Positions 48,901-61,600 of a DNA stretch of 64,000 nucleotides are shown here, in pieces. Location: assembly GCA_015183035.1 (NCBI GenBank), contig JACZZP010000004.1:1736001-1800000 (forward strand), written 5' to 3'. Position numbers and translations under genes: made by a program. The DNA is from Meloidogyne chitwoodi. Lineage: Eukaryota > Nematoda > Chromadorea > Rhabditida > Meloidogynidae. Positions within the stretch are counted from its first letter, which is position 1, and each line of letters opens with the position of its first letter. Below the pieces are notes generated by a model. The model searched no databases. It saw only the letters and a program-made list of their open reading frames with translations, and was not told where the DNA came from.

Positions 48901-51900
48901 AACTGTTAGTCATAATCATTTCTTTCGGTATTTTTTGTTTAAATATTTTTTAATAATTTATTTAATTTTTTAAAGTGAATTAGAAATGTTAGCAGGAAAT
49001 AAAATGAATGTTTATATAAATAATAGAATTAAACAATTTTTTGAAAATATTAAAAATATTTTATCATGTAATAATAATAATATTGATTCTTCTTCTGAAA
49101 ATATAATAATTAATAAAAATCAGAAATTTGAAAATTCTTCTGATTTTTTAATAAAAAAAAGATTAATAGAAATTAATTCAACAACAACAATTAATAATAT
49201 TCCTTCTGATTTTTTAATTAATAATTCTCTTCCAAAAACTTCAACAATTTCATCATTTCCAACATTAATTAATAATAATATTGTTAGTAGAACAACAGCA
49301 TCTGCTTTAAATAATGATTGTAATATTCATAATATTGATATTCTTTTTATTTTAGATACTTCTACAAGTGTTGAGGTTATTTATTTATTTATTTATTTAA
49401 TTTAATTAATTATAATATTTTATTTAACTTAAAATATTCTGTTAAATAATAATTAAAACCCTTAAAAATTATAATATTTAATTAATTATATTTTATTAAA
49501 ATTACTCTCTCTATTTTTTTAATAGAAAGAATTTATTGCTCAAAAGAATTTTATTATTAATTTAATTCAAATTTTACCTGAACAAGATTTTAATGTAATT
49601 TATTTATTAACTAATAAATAATTTATTTTTCTTTTTTTTAAAAAAGAAACGTCTTTCAATTGGATTAATTAAATTTAATTCAAAAGCTTCTATACAATTT
49701 CCTTTACTTTTTGGTAGAAAAAGAAATGATATTTTACAAGAAATTCAAAATATAGAACATACTGGAGGACCAACTTCTTTAGTTGAAGCTTCAAAAATTG
49801 TTTTTTATTTTTTTAAATAAAATATAAATTTATTATTTTAATTTAAAAAAGGCATTAGAAGAAATATCAAAAAATTATCGTTCTGATGCTCGTCTTATAA
49901 TTATATTAATTACTGATGGACATAGTCAAGATGAATGGTCTAATGTTCAAAAAGCTTCTCAAAGTCTTAGAAATTTAACTAATGAAGTAATTAAATATTT
50001 AATTAAATTTTATTAAGGGAAAATTAAAAAATATATATATTTTATTTATTTTATAATTTAAATAAAATTAATTAAATTATAAGTAATTTTATATATTTTA
50101 TACTTTTATTTCCTAATTATATTTTTATTAATTTTAATTTATAATTTTTAGATTTATGCAATTACATTTTCTGAAAATTTTGCTTTAAATGAATTAATTG
50201 AATATATTAAAAATCCTAATAAAATTTATAGTGAAAGTAATGAACGTTTTTTAACTGAAGTTGTTGGTCAAACAATTATTGGATGTCCTGAAAGTGAAGA
50301 ATCTTTAAAAAATGTAAAATTTATTATTATTATTATTTAAAATATATTCTTTTCTTTCTTATTTATAATCCCTCTTAGAATTTGAATTATTTTTTAATTT
50401 TATTTTTTTAATTTAATTTAATTCCTTCCATCTTCTCTTATAATGTAGTTATATAATTAATTAAATATTTTTTTTTTAATTATTTATTTAATTAATTTTT
50501 AAGATAAATACAGAAAATAATTTACTAATAAAACCAGCAAAGGCACATGCAGGAATTGTACAACAAACAAAAATTTTAGAAATAAATAAACAAAAAAATA
50601 ATGATGATGAAAGATTTGAAAGAGATAATGAAGAAGAAGAAAAATCTGTACAAATAAATGAAAATAATTTATTAAATTGTAACTTCTCAAAAATGGATTT
50701 GGTTGGTAAAATAATAATAATATTATTTTATTTAATTATTACAAGTAAAGAACCTTTAATAATTAATAAAAAATAGTTTATTTTTTTAAATTTATAAAAT
50801 AATTCTTTTTAATTTAATTTAATTTAAGATAATAATATTGGATGCATCATCTTCACGTGAAAGTGTTTTTGAACATCAACGTGAATTAGCTCTTTCATTA
50901 ATTGAAAGACTTCCAATTAATATAAATGATACACATGTTGCTATTGGAATTAATAGTTTTACAAATATTCCAGTTTTAAGACAAACATTAGGATTGGGAC
51001 GTGATAGAAAAGTTTATTTTTAAATTAAATTAATTTATTTAAAAATAATAAAAAGATGGTTAGAAAAGCAATAGAAGATATTAGTTATAAAGGAGGAAGT
51101 ACTTTAACTTCAAAAGCTGTTGAATTAGCAATTCAAGATTTGGAAAAAGGAAAAAGATCAGATGCTCTTCAAGTTTTTTTTTAAATAAATAAATATATTT
51201 ATTTTATTTTTTAAATAAAGGTAATAATTTTAATGAATGATGGAATGAGTCAAGATCCATGGGAAAATGTTTTATCAGCAAGTAAACATCTTGCCCAATC
51301 TGGGGCTGAACGTTTTGGTGTAGCATTAGGTGAAGAAGTAGATTTACGTGAATTAGAACATGTAAATAAAATAATTAAATTAATTTATTTATTTTTTAAA
51401 GTATATTGGTGATAAAAAAAGAATTTATAGAGATGGATCTACTGAAAAATTTTTACAAGATATTGTTGGGTTAATAAATAATAAAAATTGTTTAGAAAAT
51501 AATTTTAATCAAAATTTTGATAAAATTGAAAAAGAAAATAATAAAAATAATGTTACTAAAGAATTTGGAGACTTTCAGGTAAATTATATAATTAAGGAAA
51601 TAAAAAATATATATTTATTTATTTTTTAATTCAGAGAGATGAAAGTAGTAGTAGTAATTGTCAAAAAATAAAATTAGATTTAATTGTTGTAATTGACAAT
51701 ACAGATAATAGTTTATTAGGAAATGATCCAAAATTAAATTCAAATCGTTATTTACTTCTTGATGTCCTTGGTAATTAATTTAAATTAATTTAAATTTATT
51801 AAAATATTAAAAAAAGGTTCTCTTCCTTTAAATCATCGTGTTCGTTTAGCTGTAATTTCTATAGGAGAACAAAAACAAGAATTAAGTTTTTCAGAAGCTC

Positions 51901-54035
51901 AAGATAGAGATTCTATATTTCGAAGAATTGAACATGTTAAATCAATTTTTATTCGTCCAAATTATTCAAAAGCCATTGAAAAAGCAATTAATTATTATAA
52001 TGGTGCTGGTAGAAATCCTGAAGCTAATGGACTTATTTTAATTGTGGGAGATGGTAAAAATGATTTGGATGGAGTTGAAGAAAGAAAAAGAATTGGAAAA
52101 TTAATTAAAAAGGTAAAAATAAATTAATAATTAAATTTATTTATTTTTTTTAGACTTCTGGTCTCAGTTGTCATGCAGTTGATAGTTCAAAAAATGTAGA
52201 TGAACAAACAGTAAATTTTAATAAATATTTAAATATATTTAAATAATATTAAAAATATATACTAAATTTATTAATAATAAATTTAAAATTAGAGTTTCTC
52301 TCAGAAATATTAATTATTAATTAAATGTTTGATATAATGTTTGAATTAATATTTAATTTTTCTTTGCTTTATTTTTGAAATGCTTAAAATTAAATAGAAT
52401 TTCTTATTATTTTTTATAAAATTAATTAATATTTTAATTTTTAGTTAAGTTTATTTACTGGTTCTAATGAACGTATTTATCCTTATGATCGAAATGCTGA
52501 ATTTTCTCATTTTCTTTTGAATAAAGCAATGGAATGTCAGATATCTGAATTAAATAATTCTTCAAATTTCTTTTCAGAAGAGAGTAATGAACAATTAGAA
52601 AAAATAAATGAAGATGAAGAAATGGAAGAAGAACCTTTTGAAATGAAAGAAAATAATAAAAATAATACAAAAGAATTATTAATTGAAGAAAATAATCGCC
52701 AAAAAGATATTGTTGCAGCAATACCTTTAAAAAAAGAAGAAGAAGAAAATTTTGGATTATTAAATTTAAAAAATAATAAAATAATTTTACCAAAATTAAA
52801 AATTAAAGAAAATAATTTAAATAATAATGTTAATACTACTACAATTTCTTCAACTTTATTTAATACAAAAACATCAATAATTAATACAACACAAAAAATA
52901 ATAAATCAAAATAAACAAAATAATAATATATTATTTAAAAATAAATTAAATCAAAAAGAAGAAAGAAATAATTTGGTTATTTTTAATTTTTATAAAAATC
53001 AAAATTTTTATTTTTTTACATATTTTTACATAAATTAAAAAAAAAAATATTAAAAAAGTATCTTTTATCATTTTTAGTTAATTAATTTATCTGAAAATAC
53101 TAAAATTAATAAAAAAATAAAAACAAGTACAACAACATTACCTTTCCTTTCTAATAATACTAAAAAACAACAAATAAATAATCAACTAATTTCCTCATTA
53201 AAAACAAAAACAAATAATCCTATTCTCTTAACAACAACAACACCTTCAACTAAATATTTAACAAAAACTACAACAACTTTTAAGTCAGGATGTCTTATTG
53301 ATTTAATTCTTTTAATTGATTCTTCTGGCAGTGTTGAACAAGCTTTTGAAAAAGAAAAACTTTTAGCTGCTAATATAATTCGAAAATTGCGGTTAGGCCC
53401 TCAAAATGCTCATGTTGCACTTATAAAATTTGCAGCAGCAGATAAAGTACGGACTATTCAATCATTTTTAGCTCCACAAAGTCAAGAAAGATTACTTCAT
53501 TTACTTGACAATATTCCCTTTAGTGATGGAATTACTGCAATACATTCAGCTTTACGACAGGTAAAAAATTAAAATTTAAATAACAAAAAATCAGAATTTA
53601 TTATAAACATTTTCTTAATTTGAACAAACATTTTCAGAATTTTAAACAAAAAAACTTTCAGAATTTAAAAAAACAGTTTAAAATTAAATAAAAGTTACAG
53701 AGTCAATAATTTAAATATTATTTAATTAATTTAATAATTGTAAATAGGCAATTGCTGAGTATACGAATGAACGTGGTGCTCGACCTGGTATTGCCATACC
53801 TCTGGCAGTTGTTATTACTGATGGATTTGGACAACATGACTTTTCTATTGAATCATTTCAACTTCGTAAACTTATACCAAATAATATCTTTGCTGTTGCT
53901 GTAAATAATAATGAAACAATGCCAGTTGCAAAAGATGAATTAGCTAAAATTAGTGGAGATCCAAATAGAGTTTTTACAGACAAAAGTATTGTTGAACTTT
54001 ATAAGCAGTTGGATGAAAAATTACGTGGGTGCTAG
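42944..54035 (+). CDS. Giant secreted protein with about nine von Willebrand factor A domains
   Basis: About 32 exons joined by phase (first 42944-43079, last ends 54035), estimated at 2,350-2,400 residues. The N-terminus is a signal anchor/peptide (FLLNFLLIIIIFIFKLIYL). vWA units start near 43140, 45675, 46515, 47420, 48430, 49330, 50700, 51660 and 53290. Units 2, 5, 6, 7 and 9 keep a full MIDAS motif (DTSGS, DTSQS, DTSTS, DASSS, DSSGS) and the later DG (SDG, TDG, NDG). Units 1, 3, 4 and 8 are altered (DISKE, DSFNS, NANSK, DNTDN). Linkers are Asn/Glu- and Thr-rich. A Cys usually precedes each unit and ends it. The last residues are KLRGC. It is likely an extracellular-matrix or cuticle/body-wall adhesion protein, like multi-vWA collagen VI or matrilin-type proteins but without collagen. 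No transmembrane segment was seen after the start. Intron 6 (44086-45674) hosts an antisense lectin gene. Confidence 0.85.
44162..45410 (-). CDS. Secreted C-type lectin domain protein nested in a vWA intron
   Basis: Eight exons: 45410-45135, 45037-44910, 44870-44804, 44749-44702, 44659-44642, 44607-44536, 44467-44275 and 44229-44162; 870 nt, 289 residues. The signal peptide is IFLILLFLFLIFNYGITKS, followed by a Lys/Glu/Asn-rich stalk. The C-type lectin fold then reads WHYFDGFCYKII, FTWEESLNECKKQ, NLVSIHSEQENNFV, FWIGMTRKY, SEWSDGTLVNYGN and NQWNDSRCLIKLSGAVCKK. The long loop has PPWMGGQPDYSGGVEECI. Motifs WND and C..C are kept, but an EPN/QPD-like sugar site is uncertain: QPD is present in the right loop, suggesting possible Ca-dependent galactose-type binding (inference). 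All coding lies within 44086-45674, intron 6 of the opposite-strand vWA gene. Confidence 0.88.
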
Positions 54036-54419
54036 AAGATCTGTTTTTTAGAAATTAATTAATTTATTCGCTAGTATATTTATTTATTTAAAAAATTGTT
54101 TTATTATTTAATTCCCAGAATGTTTTTTCTCTTCTACTTTTATTAAATTAACATTTAAAAAATCAGAATTTTAAATAAACATGTTAAAAAACAATATAAT
54201 TTTATTTAAGTCTATTCTCAATAAATTCACATTTTTATTAAAATGGAAGAAATATAAAGTAATAAACTTAAAGTAATTTTATCAATTTTTGCCGATTGGT
54301 TTAAGACACTTTTTTAATTAAAATCGCCAGGAGAGATTGGGGAATAAAAATAAGCAAATTTTTAAACTTAAGGAATTTTAAAGTATTTTTATAATTGCAC
54401 GAATATTTTTATTATTTAA
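54036..54419. other. Short spacer between convergent vWA and bHLH genes
   Basis: The 3' ends of two genes face each other with about 380 bp between stops. A slightly GC-richer stretch at 54285-54345 (ccgattggtttaagacac) is unassigned. Confidence 0.4.
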
Positions 54420-57400
54420 CTATTCAAAATGATGTTGCTGATAATTTGAGGAAGAAGTTAAAGATGAGGACATATCAGATGAAGATCCACAGGTACCAAA
54501 TAAGGCCCTTGCGTCTAAAACTCCATTAGAAGAAGCTGATGGATCTACTAAAATAGGAGGAGCCATTTGCATTCTTTGATTAACACATTCTCCTCGAGGA
54601 TCTCTCATTTGAGTCTTTAAAATAATTAAACTTTATCTTTTGAATCAATTTTGTATCAACTTACTCTTATATTCACCTTTTGTTCCAACTGCGGTATAAG
54701 CTCAACTGCTTTTATTAGCTAAATAAATAATTTATGAAAATTTTTAGAATTAAAATAGGCAGAATTTTATTATTCAGGAAAAGTCAGAATTTTAAATTAA
54801 TTTTTTTTTAATTTTACAGTGTTAAGTTTTGTCAAATTTCGTTCTTCTAAGTTAGGCATGTGATTACAACAAAGCCTGGCTAATTCCTATAAATTTACAA
54901 AATTATTTAAAAAAATTGTTTTATTTTCTACCTTAAATGCAGCATTGATATCTCTTACTCTAATTCTAAAATATTATTTAATTTAATTAATTTAATTAAT
55001 TAAATAATTACCTTTCCCTTGTATTATTAGCATTTCTACGTTCAACTTCTCTTTCTTCAGCTGATCTACTATCATCATCTGAGTCTTTTAATAAACTATG
55101 TGAACGAGATTTTCTTCCATTTCTTGATGAAATATCTCTTTGATTTTTTGATTTTTCCATAAAAAAAGGACTTTCATTTCTACTAATTTTTGAACTAAAA
55201 AGTCCTCCTTTTGAAGTACTTGGACGAGATGATAATAATATATTTTTTGATTGGTTATTTTTTTTAGATTTATATTTCCTTCCAGTAGAAGTTGTTGAAG
55301 AAATTGTACCAATTTGAGGTGCAGAAATTAAAGAAAGAGTTGTTGGAATTGTTGTTGAAGGTAAAATTGCTAAAAATTTAATAAAAACATTTTTAATAAA
55401 TTTATTTTAATAATTGTAATTAAATATTCTTTTAATTTTATTAAATATTTACTAGAATTTATATTATTTTCTTCAATTTTTTGAATATTATTATTATGTT
55501 CATTTGAATTTCCAACAAAAAGTAATTGATTTTGTTGTTCTTGTTCTTGTTGCCTAATAAATTGATTTCCATTAGAAGACGAACATTGTTCTAAATTTAA
55601 TAATGTTATTGGAGTGTTGGATGTTTCAGGTTTTGTATTATTAGAAATTGGCAAAATATTGGAAGAAGGAGGTAAAGAATCAATAGATGTTAATTGACGG
55701 CCAAATACACCATTTTGAAGACCTTAAAAATAAATAAATAAATAAATATTAAATAACCATAAAGTTGATCAGCAGTAGCCAATTGAGAAGGAGGTGGAGG
55801 AAGTGTTGATATGCCCGTATGAAAAACAGAAGTTTGGTCAATTGATGAAGGTAAAATATTCTAAATTATAATTAAAAGATTAAATATTTTTAAATATTTT
55901 ATCATTATTCTATTTTCTGATAATTTTATAATTTTTAAAAGTAATTTTATAATTATATTTTTTTTGTTAATAATAAAATATTTTGATTTTATTTCCATCC
56001 TTTAATATAAAAGAATGCCGAAAAATTTAAAAAAAAGTAAAGAAATCCCACATTTTTCTTTATTTTTACCGCTTAAATCTTTTCTACTAAAATACAAGCA
56101 GTTTTGCGCGCGACGGCAGTTTGCCTTTTAAAAATAATTGTTTACGGCCTAATTTTTGTAAAAAAAAAGAGAAAAGATTGTCGCGAGCCATCGGCATATG
56201 CCAAAAAACAAAGAGTTTTTGTAAGAAATAAAATTAAGATTAAATAATAAAAAAAGAAAATAAAAAGAGAAAAAAGAAGATAATGACATAATAATAATAT
56301 TCTCGAAAAAAAGTTTTTATTTTAGTTTAAATTATAAATATATATCTATTATTTATTAATTTCTCTCTTTTTTATAATTAAAAAATAAATAATTATAATA
56401 AAATACTTGTAAAGATGCAGGAGTACCATAAAAGGTTGTTGTTGTTGCTTGAGAATTATCTCCAATATAATTATTACTTGTACTAGCTGTAACCATATAT
56501 TGTTGAGAAAGAGGTTGTTGAGATGATTGTATACTTCCATCAGTTGTTAACAACTTTCCAGGTTCAGTATTCTTAAAAAAATAAATTAAAGAACTCTAAA
56601 GTCCTTTTATTTACCATATAATAACTATTAACGGCTGGCCAAACATCATATGCAGTGGCTAACATAGGATCTAATTCATATTGGAGTTGTCCAGGTAAAG
56701 CAATTAAACCATTAGTATTAGCATATAATCCAATATTATCAATTTCAGTAAAACCCCCACAAAGTTGTTGGTTAGGGACAGTTGTAAGGCCATAACTAAT
56801 ATTTAAATAAATAAAATTAAAAATATTTTAAAAATTAAATTACTTCGATGGATGACTAGCCCATGTTACACCAACATTATTATAATCTTGTGGACATGAG
56901 GCCATTGAAGAAATGTCAAAGTTTGTTTGATTGCCAAAACATGCATTGGAAGAAGCATCTCCATATGGAAATTGAACAGATGAGAGATTACACTTTAAAA
57001 AATATTTTAATTTAAAATTCTGATTTTTAAATAAAATTATTGTATGTTTTTCTGATATAAAAGAAAAATGTTTAAATTTTAAATAAAATTTATTTATCTA
57101 CAATTTTAGTCTTTATAATAAAAGAATGTTTATTTAATCTTCTGATTTTTTTAAAATATTTTTTAAAAATTCTGATTTTACAGAAAATGTTTAATAAATA
57201 TTTTAATTTTATATTTATTTTAAAATAATTAATTAATTACTTGTGTAGTTGATCCTCCAGCCATTAAAGATGCTGACTTAGCTTCTAATGAAAGCATTTG
57301 CATTTCATCAGGTTTCAAAATCCCATTATTATTATATTCATAAATATTACTGCAACCTGTAACATCTTCTCTTTTAGAATTATCAATTTTGTTATGTTTT

Positions 57401-58601
57401 GGTGGTCGGCCTGGTCCTGGGCCTTTTTTCTAAATAAATAAAAAAATAATAATTTTTGGAATAAATAAAAGATTGGCCAAAATAGAAAAAAATAAATTTA
57501 AATTATATTAAAATATATTCTTCTCTTTTTTCGATAAAATCTCTTTTTTTTTAAATAATGTTTCTCTCTTCATCTTTAGTCAAATATTTATTTATTTTGT
57601 CTTTTTAATAAACAAAAATGCCTAATTCTGTTTTTGTCATTTTATTGTTATATATGTACATATATTATTGTTTATTAATACATACAACATAAATAAATAA
57701 ATAAATAGATTTAATCTTGAAGAAAAATGATCCTAACCTTAAAAATAACTAAAAAACTATTCCATGTCTAGAAGGGAATATTTAAAATTAAAATTCTGAT
57801 ATTTTCAATGGAATAAGTTCAAAATAAAATTCCCAAAGATTATTTTTATAAATAATTACCCGTTTTATAATTTGAAGGACAAAAATATATGTACATACCT
57901 AACACTTTTTACTTATTATTTTTTTAATTTTCTTTTCAATTCGCACTTAATAAAATTCTAGGAGTAGCTTCTCTTTTTTATTTTCAATTTTTCTTCCTAA
58001 AAACATTTTTCTTTAACTGTCCAAGGTCAAATTTATCCAAAAAAGGAGTAAATTTTAAGCCCGCCAAAAAATACTAAAAAAAGAAAACGGAAGAAGATTT
58101 TTCAATTTTTTCAATAAAAAAATTCTTGGGAAAATATTTTTTGATAATTATTTAAAAAATAAATTGGAAATAAAAAATAATCAAAATTTCTTCAAATAAA
58201 TAAATTGGTAATAATTAATATTTCGAGTAATACTCAGAATTTTATTTTTAAAAAATAAAAATATATAATAATAATAATACCTTCTTCAATGTTTTAATAT
58301 AAATTTTAAAAAATAATTAATTATTCCTTACTATTTTATTTTCATTATTATTTATAGAAAATTGTTCAATATTATTAGTAATTTGTTGTTGTTGTATTTC
58401 TTTTACTTCTCCAGTTGAAATTTGTTGGGATTGATAAAGTTGTTGTTGTTGTTGTTGTATTTGATAAAAAGTATCAGAATTATTTGTATTATTATTATTA
58501 AAATATTGTTGTTGTTGTAATTGTGAATAACAAGTAATATTATTATTATTATTTATTGTTTGTTGAAAATTAGGTAATGTTATTCCATTTGGATGTTGCA
58601 T
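54420..58601 (-). CDS. hlh-2: Class I bHLH transcription factor (E protein, daughterless/HLH-2 type)
   Basis: Twelve exons: 58601-58332, 57429-57241, 56992-56844, 56795-56615, 56571-56407, 55860-55758, 55722-55453, 55369-55012, 54965-54932, 54886-54818, 54718-54677 and 54614-54420; 2025 nt, 674 residues. The N-terminal half is Gln/Asn-rich activation-like sequence. An AT-hook-like GPGPGRPPKHNK opens exon 2. The bHLH spans residues ~552-610: ERRNANNTRERIRVRDINAA, FKELARLCCNHMPN, TKLNTLIKAVELIPQLEQK. The RER Glu that reads the CANNTG E-box is E561. E proteins have RR..NNARERVRVRDIN.AFKELGRMC and LEQQVR, so this is the sole E-protein type, expected to dimerise with tissue-specific bHLH partners. 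TTTTTTAG 11 bases before the ATG suggests trans-splicing. The symbol is by homology of the bHLH only. Confidence 0.88.
55861..56406 (-). other. Intron of bHLH gene with GC-rich conserved-looking islands
   Basis: Intron 5. Amid AT-rich DNA it has gttttgcgcgcgacggcagt (56101-56120) and gattgtcgcgagccatcgg (about 56177-56195), both rich in CpG and far from local base composition. Possible enhancer elements or a fragment of inserted DNA; no ORF. Confidence 0.35.
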
Positions 58602-61600
58602 TTGTTTAATACTAAAAAATAAAATTTAAAATAAAAATTAAATTTATAATATTATTTTTAGATTTTACTTAAATATTAAATATTAAAAAAATAAAATAAA
58701 AATCAAGAAAACTTTAAAAATAAAGAAGAAGCTTCATAAATAAGATTTGTGTGTCAATGATAATAAAACAGAACATTTTTATAATTTTTTTCCTTTACTC
58801 ATTTAACTAAAACTGTCCTTTGGAAATGTTGATGAGGTTATGGATGGGGGATAACAGTCCGCGCAAGCACAAAATAAAATAAAATATATTTATTTTATAA
58901 TATTCAATGGTTTATGTGTCTCCATTCTCTCCTAAAACTGAAAAAGCTCTTCTCTCATCCTTTTCTTATATTTTATTTTTTGTTGATGGCTTGTATATTT
59001 ATTTATTATATCTCCGCCCATTGGACCTTTTATTTTCCACTGTTATTCATTCACTATCCATTTTTGTCAGAGGCCCAGCAGTAGTCCGTTTCCATCAATG
59101 CTCACATTTTGGCGTCGTTCATGCCAATTTAGGGAAGAGGTCAGGGCACACAATATATGGAAGAATAATGACAAAATTAATGGAAAAATAGTGCCGGGAG
59201 TATTGAGATATGATCGATTGGATAAATAAATAAATGTTAAAATATTATAATAAAAAAATAAAAAACATTTTTTGTATTCATAATACTTTTTAGAAATATA
59301 ATACTAAATATTATTTAAAAATAGTATTTTATTAAAAAGTTAAATTTAGACTATTGGGGAGAGAAATTTTTAATTATTTTATTTTTATCGAAAATTAAAT
59401 AATTCTGACAGTTTAATTTTTATGAAATATAGGATTTATTAGAATATTAAGACTTTCGAAGAGTAAAGAAAAAATGAAGAATTTGTACCAAGAATTAAAA
59501 TATAAATTTAAAAATAAAAACCTAATCAAGAGTAAATGTGAAATAAAAATTGTATATCGCGTTAAAAATTTTTTGAATTTTTAAATTTTTTTATAAAAGA
59601 TTACTATAGGTTCTGATTGTACTAAAATAATTATTTTAATTTTAAACTTTAAATATTTATTAATTTTAAAAAGGAAATAATTCCTTAATTTGTATTCGCT
59701 GTTTTTAATGGTTTTTATGGTTAAAAATCAAACAAAAATAAAAAAGGGAACGGCAAGATTAAAAAGCCTAATTTGTGTTCCTTTTTATGTCACTACCGGT
59801 TTGACAGCTGTTTCTTTTATTTTTTTAAATTTTATTTTAAAGGCCAGCATTTACAGCTCCCCTTTCCTTTTTCGCGCATTTTAGAATAAAAAAGAAAAGA
59901 AAAATATTATAAGGATTTAAAATAAAAAGAAAAATATGCCGATCATAAAATAAGAAAAAAATCTTAGAAAATTCGCCGATCAGAATTTTTGGGTTTTAGG
60001 ACAAATAATGAAGATATCACATAAAGAGAGGGAGTAGCTTTTCTCCTATTTTTAATAAATTATAATCAGTTAATTTTTGTAGAAGAGATCAATTCTAGAA
60101 TAGTTTAGGTAATATTTTTAACAATTTTTTAATTAAAAAAAATTAAATTTATGAATGTGTGTGGAATAAGGATTTAAATTGAGTAAAAAGACAAACAGAA
60201 AATATTCCTCCCTAAAATTAAATTTTTAATAGTAATGATAAAATTTAACGCTTCTCTTTAATATAAAAACAAACAAACAAACAAACATTAAATAAGTCTA
60301 TTTAAATTTTCTGTTGATCGGAAAGTTGAAATTTTTTTCTTTTTTGACTTTTTAAAATTATTTGTTTGCTTCTCTTTCTTTCTCGTTTTTTCTAAAATAT
60401 AATATCCAAGGATATATAATTAAAAAATATTACCAAAAACTCCGCCAAAATTAAAACTAAAAAAAGTTTTCCAACACTTCTTTCCACTCTTTTACTTTTA
60501 TTTTACCGTAGTTTTGTTATAGATTTAGAGAGTATTTACTCTCTTCTTCAAATTGCTGACAGTCATCACATCATCACTCCTCTTAATAAATGTTACACCG
60601 TTGCTATGTTGAGTATGCGGGCAGTCAACCTCCGATTGGGTAAAAATAGAAAAAGCTTAGAATAAATAAATTGGTAAATAAATAAATATTTAATTGTAAA
60701 AAGGCGGAGACTAAAAAGATTAATAATGGCACGTTTGGGCGCATGTTTATAAAAAATTAAATATTTAAAATTATTTTTAATTATATAATAATAATTAGAC
60801 TTTTCTTAGAATTAAAAATATTTTTCTTTTGAACTAACTAGCAAAAATATTTAAATTTAAAAACATTTACAATTTAGAATGTTTTTTATAAAATTATATA
60901 TAAGAAAAATTTGACAATTTTTATAAATAATTTTTGAATATTTAATTAAACAAATAATTATGTTGTAGTTAAGGGTATACATTATTCGAAATACATATAA
61001 TAATTTAAAAAGGCAGTATTAATTCACTAACATTTTTGTGACTTTATAATAATAATAATAATAAAACAATTCAAAAATGATTTGTATAATAAATATTTTT
61101 GAAAAGAAATAATAAATAAAAGAAAATGTTATTTTTATTTTAATTGAATGACCTGATAGATATTTATTTACTTAAAAAATTAAAAATAAGTTTGTGTTTT
61201 GAATCTTCTTTTGAATTAAAACAATTTTAAAAGAAAAAAATTCATTTAAGTTTTTCCTTTTTTATGTTTTGCGCAATTGCGGGGATTTTTAAAAGACAAA
61301 AGGAAAAAACTTCCATTTTGGATCTGTTACGGGTCAGAACCAATTGAATGAATATATTTATATATTAACTAAGATTGTTTTGACCATTCTTTTTAAATTC
61401 TTTTTTAATTTTAAATAAATAAATATTTAAAAAAGACCGCTAAATTATGTCAAAAAAATTAAAATTATTTAATTTTAATTTTTTTAAATAAATAAATAAA
61501 AATATATTTAATTAGAAGAGAAAATAAATAAAATTAATTTAAATTAATTTAATAAAAAATTTAGAAGTAAAAAATAAATATTTTACAAACATTTAAATAT

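Noticed and set aside
58907..59191. 94-residue plus-strand open frame upstream of the bHLH gene
   Set aside because: No domain, no splice partners, composition like the surrounding non-coding patch; more likely regulatory DNA.
59690..59884. 64-residue plus open frame
   Set aside because: Isolated, no splice signals in phase and no recognisable domain.
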